Source: Thioalkalivibrio sp. XN8
GTDB taxonomy: Bacteria > Pseudomonadota > Gammaproteobacteria > Steroidobacterales > XN24
Reading direction: 5' to 3'
DNA length: 64,000 nucleotides
Assembly (NCBI RefSeq): GCF_011058255.1
Contig: NZ_JAALFH010000052.1
Location: 107,706-171,705, forward strand
Shown: positions 34,818-42,702 of the stretch, in pieces
How the letters are laid out: every line of letters begins with the position of its first letter
Numbering within the stretch: position 1 is the first letter of the stretch
Notes under the pieces: generated by a model
What the model saw: the letters and a program-made list of their open reading frames with translations, nothing else
Told to the model about the DNA's origin: nothing
Database searches by the model: none
Made by a program: the position numbers and the translations under genes

Positions 34818-36206
34818 ATGAGCTTGCAGCTTGCTGTATCGAAAAGTGGTGCAGTCGGGGCTTTGGCCGCGCTGCTGATCGCCGGGACAGGCGTCGGCAG
34901 CCCGGCACAGGCCCAGGTCGACCTGATGAACTTCGAGCCGAGTCCCCAGCACCTGGTCATGACCCGGGGGGCCCCCAACAGGCAGCTGCTGACGGCCATC
35001 GAGGGCGCCGGCGGGGAAGTGGTATTTCAACACGATCTCGGGATTGTCTTTGTCCGCGGTCTCAGCGACGAGGCGGCCGCCAACCTGTCGGTCGTCCGGG
35101 GCGTGACCGACGTCCAGGCCGACGAGTGGTTTGCCGGCGACACGAGTATCGAGTCCGAGGCCCTGGCGTCTTCCCAGGTGTTCAGCCCGGATGACCCGGC
35201 AGCGGCGTTCTTCTACCCGCGCCAGTGGCATCTGCAGGCGATTTCCGCCGAACCGGCCTGGGCCGCGGGCCGGACTGGCTCGTCCGATGTGACCGTGGCG
35301 ATCCTCGACACTGGCATCGACTACGAGCACCTGGACCTACAGGGGCGCGTGGATCTCTCTCGCTCGGTGTCTTTTGTGGGGATCGATGACTTCTTTACCG
35401 AGAACCTCTTCCCCGGCCGCGCACTGATCGCCGACCTCCACTTCCACGGCACCCATGTCGCGGCCACTGCGGTATCGAATGGCATCGTGGCAGCCGGCGT
35501 GACGTCGAAGCCCACCCTTATGGGCGTGAAGGTCTGCACCTTCACCGATTTCTCCTGCTCTTTCGCGGCGGTGATCTCGGGCATTCTCCATGCCGTGGAC
35601 AACGGCGCCGACGTGGTCAACCTGAGCCTCGGCGGCGGCTTCCCGAAGGCCGGCAACGGCCGCTTCGTCGGGTTCATCAACAAGGTCTACAATTACGCGC
35701 GCAGCAACGGGGCGACGATGGTGGTGGCTGCCGGTAATGCGGCGACCGACCTGGATCGCAATGGCAACATCTTCGCCAGCTACTGTGATGCGCCGGGCGT
35801 TATTTGTGTGTCTGCTACCGGCCCTACTGACGCGGATTCCGTGAACGGTCCCTGGACGAACGTGGATGCGCCCGCCGTGTACACGAACTTCGGCCGCTCT
35901 TCGATCACCGTGGCGGCCCCCGGCGGTAACACGGGCGGACGGGTCTGGGCCGCATGTAGCACCACCAGCCTGCTGATATCGGTCTGCCGGACGAGCCCCA
36001 CTTTCGTCGTGGGCGTCTTCGGCACCTCCATGGCGACGCCGCATGTCTCCGGCCTGGCTGCCCTGGTGGTGGAGGATGTGGGGCGCCGGCCCGGTCGCGT
36101 GAAGTCTGCCATCCAGCAGGGTGCAGACGACCTCGGGCAGCGTGGCACCGACAAGTTCTACGGCAAGGGCAGGATCAACGTCTCCCGGACTCTTGGCCTG
36201 GAGTGA
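34818..36206 (+). CDS. Secreted subtilisin-like serine protease (S8)
   Basis: A 462-residue secreted peptidase. Signal peptide (AALLIAGTGVGSPAQAQ, to ~33), an inhibitor-type propeptide (~40-105, with a VRGVTDVQADEWF end), then the catalytic domain: Asp164 in AILDTGIDYEH, His210 in HFHGTHVAA, the oxyanion Asn307 in AAGNAATD and Ser404 in FGTSMATPHVSG. Cys pairs (~240/247 and ~380/390) suggest disulfides. It probably degrades extracellular protein after autoprocessing. GGAGGAGA lies 8 bases before the ATG. A strong terminator follows. Its promoter lies in AT-richer DNA next to the serine hydrolase remnant. Confidence 0.92.
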   Translation: MSLQLAVSKSGAVGALAALLIAGTGVGSPAQAQVDLMNFEPSPQHLVMTRGAPNRQLLTAIEGAGGEVVFQHDLGIVFVRGLSDEAAANLSVVRGVTDVQADEWFAGDTSIESEALASSQVFSPDDPAAAFFYPRQWHLQAISAEPAWAAGRTGSSDVTVAILDTGIDYEHLDLQGRVDLSRSVSFVGIDDFFTENLFPGRALIADLHFHGTHVAATAVSNGIVAAGVTSKPTLMGVKVCTFTDFSCSFAAVISGILHAVDNGADVVNLSLGGGFPKAGNGRFVGFINKVYNYARSNGATMVVAAGNAATDLDRNGNIFASYCDAPGVICVSATGPTDADSVNGPWTNVDAPAVYTNFGRSSITVAAPGGNTGGRVWAACSTTSLLISVCRTSPTFVVGVFGTSMATPHVSGLAALVVEDVGRRPGRVKSAIQQGADDLGQRGTDKFYGKGRINVSRTLGLE

Positions 36207-36237
36207 CCGCACCCTGGTGTGAGTCGCGACTCTGATG

Positions 36238-36274
36238 ACGGGGGGCGGGCGGACCAGCCTGCCCCCCGTTTTGT
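36238..36274 (+). terminator. Intrinsic terminator of the subtilase gene
   Basis: ACGGGGGGC-GGGC pairs with GCCTGCCCCCCGT around a six-base loop and is followed by TTTTGTTG, starting 32 bases after the stop codon. It may also stop the convergent barrel gene weakly. Confidence 0.75.
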
Positions 36275-36334
36275 TGCTGCAGGGTGGCGATGGTCTTCTC
36301 GGTGAGGCGGCGCTGGCGCCTGGCTTCCTGGCCG

Positions 36335-37129
36335 CTAGAAGCGGTACTCCAGGCTGGCGACGGCGTAGTGCAGCCAGGCGAAATTGTAGACGTCGTCGGT
36401 ATCGCTGCCGCCTTCCAGCAGCCGGTAGCCGCCGCCGACCCGCCAGCCGGAACCGAGCTCGTAAGTGGCCTTCAGCGCCACGTCGAAAGCGCGGCCGGGC
36501 CCGCCCGCCAGGCCGTCGAAGTCCAGCGCCAGCCGCCAGCGGTCGCCCAGGGCGTACTCCCCGTGCAGGTACAGCACCGGAACGAAGCCCAGATCGTCGT
36601 CATTGGCCTGGAGCGAGCCCTGTCGCAGGTCGATGTTCGCGTCCCGCACCAGCACCGTCCCGCCGACCCGCCAGCGCCAGGGACCCTGGTCATGGAAGGT
36701 GTATCGATACGTGACCCGGTAGGTATTGAACTTGTAGGTGCCCCGGGTCGGACCGGCTGCGAACGTCTCGCCGGCGAACCGGGTCTCCTGCGGCAGGTTG
36801 CCCGTGCCGGAGACCTCGAGGGGCGCGACCAGGACGCGTATCCCGTGACGCTCGTTGAAGTCCCAGGTGCCCTCCAGCCGGACGAAGGCATCCGGCCCGT
36901 TGCCGATGAGGTCGAGCATGTCGAACCGGGTGCCCGTGTCGCCGGGGATGCGCACGTCGTTACGTGAAAACCAGACCGGCCCGGTTTCGAGCACGAGGGC
37001 GCCGGGACTGGCGGAGTCCGCGTCGTCTCCGCCGGCAGCGGCAGCGGCTGCGGGCAGCGGGAAACTCCAGCCCAGGAACGCGAGCAGGGCGACCGTGCAG
37101 GACGTGAAGGAACGATGGGTAGTCGGCAT
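36335..37129 (-). CDS. Predicted outer-membrane barrel protein of unknown family
   Basis: A 264-residue protein with a signal peptide (VALLAFLGWSFPLPAAAAA) followed by amphipathic strands and an aromatic C-terminal residue (VASLEYRF), typical of an 8-12-stranded barrel. Strands include YRVTYRYTFHDQGPWRWRVGG and WRLALDFDGLAGG, reminiscent of small secreted or acyltransferase-type barrels, but no catalytic pattern is apparent. It starts at the ATG in front of the signal peptide (37129). It diverges from the DUF6152 gene, with 141 bases between the starts. Confidence 0.6.
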   Translation of the reverse strand: MPTTHRSFTSCTVALLAFLGWSFPLPAAAAAAGGDDADSASPGALVLETGPVWFSRNDVRIPGDTGTRFDMLDLIGNGPDAFVRLEGTWDFNERHGIRVLVAPLEVSGTGNLPQETRFAGETFAAGPTRGTYKFNTYRVTYRYTFHDQGPWRWRVGGTVLVRDANIDLRQGSLQANDDDLGFVPVLYLHGEYALGDRWRLALDFDGLAGGPGRAFDVALKATYELGSGWRVGGGYRLLEGGSDTDDVYNFAWLHYAVASLEYRF

Positions 37130-37270
37130 GGGGCTGGGAGCCTCGGCAGGGGCCTTGGCGCAAGGATACCAGCAGCACCAGACCTTTTTTGACTGGCCGG
37201 GATGCATGTCACCTGGTCGGAATTGTTGGTAGGATCAGGGCCACTTTCCCCAATCTGAGCTGGAACGCCG

Positions 37271-37642
37271 ATGAAACGCCCCCTGCTGCAAGGATTTCTC
37301 CTCCTGGTGCTGGCCGCGACCGCAATGCCCGTACTCGCGCATCATGGCTGGGCGGGCAACAGCGCCGGCGAGGTCGAAGTGACGGGCACGGTCGTGACCG
37401 GTGTCACCCTGGCCGGTGCGCACGGCACCATGCAGATCAAGGATGCGGACGGGAACATCTGGGACATCACGCTGGCGCCGGGGCCGCGCACCCATCGGGC
37501 CGGCCTGCGCGAGAACATCATTCCGGTCGGCGCCGAAGTGACGGTGTTCGGTGAGCGCAACGAGGATCCGGAGGTTTTCGAGGCCAAGGTCCGGCGCGTG
37601 GTCTGGCAAGACCAGGTGTTCGACGTCTATCCGCCCGAGTAA
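37271..37642 (+). CDS. DUF6152-family secreted protein
   Basis: A 123-residue protein. A signal peptide (LLLVLAATAMPVLA) ends just before the HHGWAG sequence typical of DUF6152. The mature domain is a small beta-barrel (EVTGTVVTGVTLAGAHGTMQIKDADG, in parts; KVRRVVWQDQVFDVY) resembling OB-fold periplasmic proteins. The two N-terminal His residues suggest metal binding; function is unknown. The DUF6644 membrane gene follows 24 bases downstream, a pairing seen in related genomes as I recall it, and the two are probably one operon. Confidence 0.78.
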   Translation: MKRPLLQGFLLLVLAATAMPVLAHHGWAGNSAGEVEVTGTVVTGVTLAGAHGTMQIKDADGNIWDITLAPGPRTHRAGLRENIIPVGAEVTVFGERNEDPEVFEAKVRRVVWQDQVFDVYPPE

Positions 37643-37666
37643 CGCCGGCCTCCCGGGGCGTTGCCC

Positions 37667-38155
37667 ATGCTCGAGTTGATGGCGTGGCTGGAGACCTCGG
37701 CGCTGGCCGAGTTCCTGCGCGGCCTGGGCATCTGGACCTACGGCCTGCTCAACCTGGCCCACATCATCGGCATCAGCAGCCTGTTCGGGGCGGTGCTGTT
37801 GCTGGACCTGAAACTGCTGGGTCTCTGGCCCTCGATCCCCGCCGCCAGCCTGATCCGGCCCACGGTGCCGCTGGCCGCGCTCGGCTTCGTGCTGGCCGCA
37901 GTCAGCGGCGTCATGATGCTGTCGTTCAATACCACCGAATACCACGGCAACCCGTTCTTGTACGTCAAGCTGCCGGTCATCGTGGTCGGCCTGGTGAATG
38001 TCGCGATCATCCAGCGCCTGGCGGCCTGGCGGCGGGCCGCGGCGGGGCTGCCGGCCGAACCCGGCGATGCAAGGACGCTCGCGGTCTTCGGCGGTCTTTC
38101 CCTGCTGATCTGGCTGACCGTGATCAGCTGCGGCCGGATGATCGGCTACTGGTAA
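37667..38155 (+). CDS. DUF6644-like membrane protein
   Basis: A 162-residue inner-membrane protein with about four to five helices: FLRGLGIWTYGLLNLAHIIG, SLFGAVLLLDLKLLGLW, PLAALGFVLAAVSGVMML and LPVIVVGLVNVAIIQRLA, with a final helix near SLLIWLTVISCGRMIGYW. His and Asp residues within helices (NLAHIIG, LLLDLK) could bind metal or haem. It resembles DUF6644. The ATG at 37667 is used; a TTG at 37661 is a weaker alternative. It follows the DUF6152 gene by 24 bases, so the two likely act together, possibly in redox or metal handling. Confidence 0.7.
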   Translation: MLELMAWLETSALAEFLRGLGIWTYGLLNLAHIIGISSLFGAVLLLDLKLLGLWPSIPAASLIRPTVPLAALGFVLAAVSGVMMLSFNTTEYHGNPFLYVKLPVIVVGLVNVAIIQRLAAWRRAAAGLPAEPGDARTLAVFGGLSLLIWLTVISCGRMIGYW

Positions 38156-38177
38156 GTCCCGCCGGGAATGGCGCGGC

Positions 38178-38696
38178 CTATTCGGCGGCTGCCCCGGCAT
38201 CGCGCACGCACAGGGCGCGGCCATCATCGAAGATATGGACGGCGTAGTAGGGAAAGCCGCCGTCGAACATGAAGCCCCAGTGATACATCTCCGGCCGTCC
38301 GGCGATCTCCTCGCCGTCCTCCGCCGGACGATCGACCAGCGACACGCTGCTCCACAAGCAACAGCCGCCGATGACGAAGGGACTGCGGATACCTTCGCCG
38401 CCTTCGGCTGCGGCGTCGTGGAGCCCCTCCAGCTCCGCCAGCGTCGGCAAGCGCCAGTCATCATGGCCGGCCAGCGAGAGTGCGGCACAGTATTCCACCG
38501 CCTCGGGCCAGGTGATGTCTTCGCCGTTGGTCGCCGGCGCCCATTCCAGGCCGTCGCTCGCGACCGTCCCGGCTGCAGCACCCTCGTCGACTTCAGCGTG
38601 GATCGGCATGGCGATCGAAGCGCCGATCGACACCGCAATCGAGGCGGCGATCACCGGCAGGATTCCGATAGACGAAGTTTGAAAAGGAATGCGCAT
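38178..38696 (-). CDS. Secreted DUF1566-type domain protein
   Basis: A 172-residue secreted protein. The signal region is unusually repetitive (IAASIAVSIGASIAMPIHA). The domain matches DUF1566/Lcl C-type lectin-like fold: DGLEWAPATNGEDITWPEAVEYCAAL (in parts) then HDDWRLPTLAELEGLHD, then a glycine/Cys segment (VIGGCCLWSSVS), ending near FPYYAVHIFDDGRALCVRD. Members are surface or periplasmic proteins with unknown ligands. GGAGCAC before the ATG at 38696 supports this start. It diverges from the serine hydrolase gene, 131 bases apart. Confidence 0.8.
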   Translation of the reverse strand: MRIPFQTSSIGILPVIAASIAVSIGASIAMPIHAEVDEGAAAGTVASDGLEWAPATNGEDITWPEAVEYCAALSLAGHDDWRLPTLAELEGLHDAAAEGGEGIRSPFVIGGCCLWSSVSLVDRPAEDGEEIAGRPEMYHWGFMFDGGFPYYAVHIFDDGRALCVRDAGAAAE

Positions 38697-38826
38697 GACG
38701 GTGCTCCGGTCGATGGCCACGATTTGCCGTTGGTAGTATATAGGTGGTTCGGTTTACGCAGGCCCTGTCGGACACTTCGGCCGTTCTTCTCGCGTTATTG
38801 CCCGACGCACACACCGGGAGTAACCC

Positions 38827-40209
38827 ATGCGAACCCTTCAACCGGCTGCAATCGGCAGCTTGCTCCTCAATTTCTTGCTGGCGTCGCCGGCCAGTGCTTC
38901 GAGCGAATACGCGCAATGGCTGGAAGATGCCTGGCCGGCAGAGGGTCCGGGCGCGGCCGCGATGGTGGTGAGAAACGGCGACGTGCTGTTTCGCTCTGCC
39001 TCGGGAATGGCGGACATGGAGCTGGGCGTAGCGCTGACTCCGGATCACGTGTTCCGCATCGGGTCGATCAGCAAGCAGTTCACGGCGGCGGCCATCCTGC
39101 TGCTGGAGGAGCAGGGCAAGCTGAGCGTCACGGACGACATCAGGAAGTTTCTCCCCGACTACCCCACGCACGGTCACGAAATACGGCTCGAGCACCTGCT
39201 GACGCATACCTCGGGCATATCCAATTACACCAGCATTCCCGGCTATTGGGAGGGCGGCGCGATCCGTAAGGACGTTTCCACCGCAGAGCTGATCGCGGTT
39301 TTCTCGGGCTTGCCGATGGACTTCGCGCCCGGCGAGGCTTTTCGCTATTCGAACTCCGGTTACGTGCTGCTCGGGGCCATCATCGAGAAGGTCTCGGGCA
39401 TGTCCTACGCGGACTTCATGCAGACCGCCATCTTCGACACGTTGGCATTGAACAAGACCTGCCATGGCGGACTGCAGATCATCCCGGGCCGGGCAAAGGG
39501 CTATCAGGGCGAGGCGGGCGAGTACCAGAATGCCGATTTCATCAGCATGACCCAGCCGCACGGGGCCGGAGCCCTGCTGTCCACGGTGGACGACCTCGCA
39601 AGATGGTCGGCGGCCCTGTTCGGCGGTGCCTTGCTGTCCCAAGAATCGCTCGAAAAGATGACGACTGACTTCCAGCTGAATAACGGCGAGCGTATCGGGT
39701 ACGGCTTTGGCCTCACCGTGGGCGAGCGATTCGGCGAGCGGGAAATCACCCACGACGGAGGCATTCACGGCTTTTCGACCAGCGGTATCTGGCTGCCGGA
39801 GCGGAAGATCTATGCCGTGGTCCTGTCGAACAACCAGGACAGCCGCGCCACCAGCTATGTCGCCGCCCGGATGGCCTTTGATGCTGCGGGTGCCGACTAC
39901 CCGCGCTTCACCGCGGTTGAGGTGGATCCCGCGCGGCTCGCCGATTACCAGGGCGTTTACCGCATCGGTGACGAGGACAGCCGCAGCGTCGTGCTCGAGG
40001 AAGGCCGGCTGTACACCCAGCGTACCGGCGGCCCCCGCCTGCGAATCGCCGCGGCCGGCGGCGACCGGTTCTTCTATCTGGAAAGCTTCAGCTACCTGGA
40101 TTTCGTGCGCGACTCCAGCGGACGCGTCGTGGCGATGGAAATGCACCACGGCGGCGCGCCCGAGGCGGAACGGGCCGAGCGGATCAGCGATGAGGTCCCG
40201 GTCGAATAG
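38827..40209 (+). CDS. Secreted serine hydrolase (beta-lactamase/DD-peptidase fold) with DUF3471-like tail
   Basis: A 460-residue secreted protein. The signal peptide (LLLNFLLASPASA) precedes the serine hydrolase domain: Ser80-x-x-Lys83 in GSISKQF, the YSN at ~174-176 in AFRYSNSGY, and HDGGIHGF as the third motif (HxG in place of KTG). The C-terminal ~100 residues (ADYQGVYRIGDEDSRSVVLEEGRLYTQ, in parts) match the DUF3471/lipocalin-like tail. This is the family of esterases and beta-lactamase-like proteins. A related but decayed gene is at 33739-34681. Confidence 0.9.
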   Translation: MRTLQPAAIGSLLLNFLLASPASASSEYAQWLEDAWPAEGPGAAAMVVRNGDVLFRSASGMADMELGVALTPDHVFRIGSISKQFTAAAILLLEEQGKLSVTDDIRKFLPDYPTHGHEIRLEHLLTHTSGISNYTSIPGYWEGGAIRKDVSTAELIAVFSGLPMDFAPGEAFRYSNSGYVLLGAIIEKVSGMSYADFMQTAIFDTLALNKTCHGGLQIIPGRAKGYQGEAGEYQNADFISMTQPHGAGALLSTVDDLARWSAALFGGALLSQESLEKMTTDFQLNNGERIGYGFGLTVGERFGEREITHDGGIHGFSTSGIWLPERKIYAVVLSNNQDSRATSYVAARMAFDAAGADYPRFTAVEVDPARLADYQGVYRIGDEDSRSVVLEEGRLYTQRTGGPRLRIAAAGGDRFFYLESFSYLDFVRDSSGRVVAMEMHHGGAPEAERAERISDEVPVE

Positions 40210-40269
40210 CTAGCTGCCGGGCAAGTCTTCTCGGACCGGAAAGGCTGCTGGTGCATCAGCCAGTCCCCT

Positions 40270-40470
40270 TCAACGCCGGAACAGCCACAACAACAGCGTC
40301 AGGATGAGCGACACCAGCAGGCCCGTGGCGAGCGGGAAGTACAAAGTGAAGCCGTCGCGCCTGATCACGAAGTCGCCGGGCAGCCGGCCAAGCGGCAGCT
40401 TCGACAGCCACGGCCAGAGCAGGCCGACTAGGAGGATCACCAGGCCGAGAATGATCAGGAATCTCTGCAT
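40270..40470 (-). CDS. DUF2905-family small membrane protein
   Basis: A 66-residue protein with two transmembrane helices (LIILGLVILLVGLLWPWL; YFPLATGLLVSLILTLLLWLF) separated by KLPLGRLPGDFVIRRDGF, the conserved DUF2905 loop. Function is unknown. The start at 40470 (MQRFLIILG) fits the family length of about 65-70; the upstream ATG (MGRVLK) would add six residues. Confidence 0.85.
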   Translation of the reverse strand: MQRFLIILGLVILLVGLLWPWLSKLPLGRLPGDFVIRRDGFTLYFPLATGLLVSLILTLLLWLFRR

Positions 40471-40665
40471 CTTCAAGACACGCCCCATTTGCTGCTCGAG
40501 CCTAAAGGCCCTTGACCTTTCTCGATCCGCCACCGCCGCCATCTCGGTTGCCGGTCCCGCTACAGCACGAAACGCCCCCTGAAGTGTCGACCGGATTTAC
40601 ACTTTGCCTCAACCTCGGGTCAGCGGGAGCGGATAACTAATTGATTATAAAGGATAACCGTAAAC

Positions 40666-40681
40666 TGGCGCGTATCTTGCA
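40666..40681 (+). promoter_or_regulatory. Sigma-54 (RpoN) promoter
   Basis: TGGCGCGTATCTTGCA matches the -24/-12 consensus TGGCACG-N4-TTGCA with the exact GG-to-GC spacing. It lies 71 bases upstream of the PEP-CTERM gene, in an AT-rich tract. Sigma-54 dependence with the PrsR/PrsK pair is known for PEP-CTERM genes in other bacteria. Confidence 0.75.
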
Positions 40682-40751
40682 TTAATCCTTGCAAGATTTA
40701 CCGGACTCTCGTGCCCACTATGGGCAAAGCACTGAAACTAAGGAACAAGCG

Positions 40752-41438
40752 ATGCGTCATTTACTCAAGATCGTGATTGCGGCTGCGGCGACCATGGCTT
40801 TCTCCGCCGTCGCCCAGGCGGCTCCCATCACCATCAACGGTGCCGATTTCACCAACGGGACGAACAACCAGGTCATCGGCGGCATCACGTGGTCCTCCGC
40901 GCCCGGCAATTTCCAGACCAAGACCGTGGACGGCTTTACCGGGGTGGGGATCATGGGCGGCAGCACCAACGACGAGATCGATATCGGCGAGACGCTGACC
41001 GGTACTTCCGCGAACCCGTTCGCCATCAAGTCGATCACGCTTGGGGTGCTGTTTGACGGTCCGGAGTTCAATGACGTCAACGAAGTCGCCAAGATTACCT
41101 TCGACGGCGGGTACATCTTGCTGACCGCAACCGGTCAAACGGACGCAACGCTGACCAATGCGCCCGACGGAACTTCGGTGACCTCTCTCTCTGCGGCGAC
41201 GAGTAACGGTGGCGGGGTGTGGCGTATCGACTTCGCGTCCTACCTGTCGCCCGTCACTTCCGTCAGCTTCACTGCGTTGAATGGGGATTGCGGTAATCAC
41301 AGCACGGGTAACTGCTCTAACCAGTCGGACTTCACCCTGGTCCAGATGGTCGCGAAGCCGGTGCCCGAGCCGGCCAGCCTGGCGCTGCTGGGCCTCGGCC
41401 TCGCCGGTATCGGGCTGGCGCGCCGCCGCCGCCGCTGA
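40752..41438 (+). CDS. PEP-CTERM-sorted exported protein
   Basis: A 228-residue secreted protein: signal peptide (AAAATMAFSAVAQAA), a beta-rich mature domain, and the C-terminal sorting signal VPEPASLALLGLGLAGIGLARRRRR (in parts: PEP motif, transmembrane helix, basic tail) that is cleaved by exosortase. Such proteins are exported with extracellular polysaccharide and shape floc or biofilm matrix. The mature part is Asn/Gly/Thr-rich with a C/C pair near 180-190 (GDCGNHSTGNCSNQ). AAGGA lies eight bases before the ATG. A sigma-54 promoter at 40666-40681 and a strong terminator at 41508-41540 make it a single-gene unit. Confidence 0.9.
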   Translation: MRHLLKIVIAAAATMAFSAVAQAAPITINGADFTNGTNNQVIGGITWSSAPGNFQTKTVDGFTGVGIMGGSTNDEIDIGETLTGTSANPFAIKSITLGVLFDGPEFNDVNEVAKITFDGGYILLTATGQTDATLTNAPDGTSVTSLSAATSNGGGVWRIDFASYLSPVTSVSFTALNGDCGNHSTGNCSNQSDFTLVQMVAKPVPEPASLALLGLGLAGIGLARRRRR

Positions 41439-41507
41439 ATCGACCTCCGGGTCGGCATCCGGCGCTAGCGCCGTCCGCGGGACCTGCCCCGGACGGAGAG
41501 ACGCAGA

Positions 41508-41540
41508 GAAAAAGGGCGACCACCATGGTCGCCCTTTTTC
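41508..41540. terminator. Bidirectional intrinsic terminator
   Basis: A perfect 15-bp stem (GAAAAAGGGCGACCA / TGGTCGCCCTTTTTC) with a 3-base CCA loop; T runs occur on both strands. Its 3' half recurs without a matching left arm at 45244-45260. Confidence 0.88.
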
Positions 41541-41561
41541 TATGCTGTTGCCCATGCACTT

Positions 41562-41593
41562 AAGGGATTCCCAATCCCTTCGCCTCCCGGCAT
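41562..41593 (+). repeat. Dispersed intergenic repeat, short copy
   Basis: AAGGGATT-CCC-AATCCCTT followed by CGCCTCCCGGCAT. The same palindromic core and flank occur at 54172-54201, 56122-56152 and (degenerate) 55065-55099. Here it stands alone, without the extra flanks of the longer copies. Confidence 0.7.
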
Positions 41594-41727
41594 GAAATCC
41601 CTTGAGCCCATCACAATTGGCACAGCCGATACAACCACGTCATGATGGGCTTGGTTGCCGGGGCAGCGCGCTGAGCATGCCAGAGAGTGTTAAGGTCCCA
41701 GGGCCGGCTCAACGCGAGGAGACTCCG

Positions 41728-42702
41728 ATGCTGAAACCCAGTTGGTCCGCCAGGTTGCTGGCGCTGAGCGTGCTGCTCGGGCTCGGCACGGCCTGTTCGA
41801 CAACACCAGAGCACGACCCCGCAGCGGCCGGCAAGACGATGGATTCGCTCGTGACGGCCGAGTGGCTGGCGGCGCATCTCGACGACCCAGACCTGGTGGT
41901 GATCGACTGCACGGTGCTCGTCCAGCCCGACGGCAGCGGCGGCTTGAGCATGCTCAGCGGCCGGGACGCCTACGAGGACGGCCATATTCCCACGGCCGGG
42001 TTCGCCGACCTGATGGGGGAACTGTCCGATACGGAGAGTCCGCTGGGGTTCGCGGTGCCTTCGCCTGAGCAGTTTGCCGCCGCCATGCAGGCCCTCGGAG
42101 TCAGCGACGACTCCCGGGTCGTGCTCTACGACGACGGTCGAACCGCGTGGGCGGCGAGGGTCTGGTGGATGCTGCGCTGGATCGGGTTCGACGAGGCCGC
42201 ATTGCTCGATGGCGGACTCGCTGCGTGGACCGCCGAGGGTTACCCGTTATCGACCGAACCCGCCGCCCGGCCGGCGGGGACGTTGACGATTGCCCTGCGA
42301 CCGGAACTCATCGCCGACCAGGAGGAAGTGCTTGCGGCGGTCGGTAATGACGCGGTGCAAATCATGGACGCAATGCCCGCGGCGCATTACCGCGGCGAGA
42401 TGGCAATGTACGCGCGGCCGGGGCATATCCCCACCGCCACGAACGTGCCGATGACGTCCCTCGTCGACGAGACCGGGCGCTTCCGGTCCCGGGAGGAACT
42501 GGAGGCGCTGCTCGCGGGCGACCGTGACGCCCGTTCGATCACCTATTGCGGCGGCGGTATTGCCGCGTCGGCCAATGCCTTCATCATGACCCGGCTCGGG
42601 TACAAGGACGTGGCCGTCTACGCCGCTTCGCTGCAGGAATGGGCGGCGGACGAATCCCTGCCGATGGAGGTGGCGCCGGACGCGGAGACGAACGGCAACT
42701 AG
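41728..42702 (+). CDS. Periplasmic rhodanese-type sulfurtransferase lipoprotein
   Basis: A 324-residue lipoprotein: LLGLGTACS places the lipidated Cys at ~22. Two rhodanese domains follow: the inactive N-terminal one (LVVIDCTVLVQPDG, residues ~50-60; WMLRWIGFDEAALLDGG, ~145-160) and the catalytic C-terminal one with RSITYCGGGIAASANAF, catalytic Cys at ~274. The loop CGGGIAA is of thiosulfate/mercaptopyruvate sulfurtransferase type. Reaction: transfer of sulfane sulfur to a thiol or cyanide, at the envelope. The start at 41728 has GAGGAGAC upstream. The stop codon overlaps the convergent TIR gene by 4 bases (CTAG). Confidence 0.88.
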   Translation: MLKPSWSARLLALSVLLGLGTACSTTPEHDPAAAGKTMDSLVTAEWLAAHLDDPDLVVIDCTVLVQPDGSGGLSMLSGRDAYEDGHIPTAGFADLMGELSDTESPLGFAVPSPEQFAAAMQALGVSDDSRVVLYDDGRTAWAARVWWMLRWIGFDEAALLDGGLAAWTAEGYPLSTEPAARPAGTLTIALRPELIADQEEVLAAVGNDAVQIMDAMPAAHYRGEMAMYARPGHIPTATNVPMTSLVDETGRFRSREELEALLAGDRDARSITYCGGGIAASANAFIMTRLGYKDVAVYAASLQEWAADESLPMEVAPDAETNGN

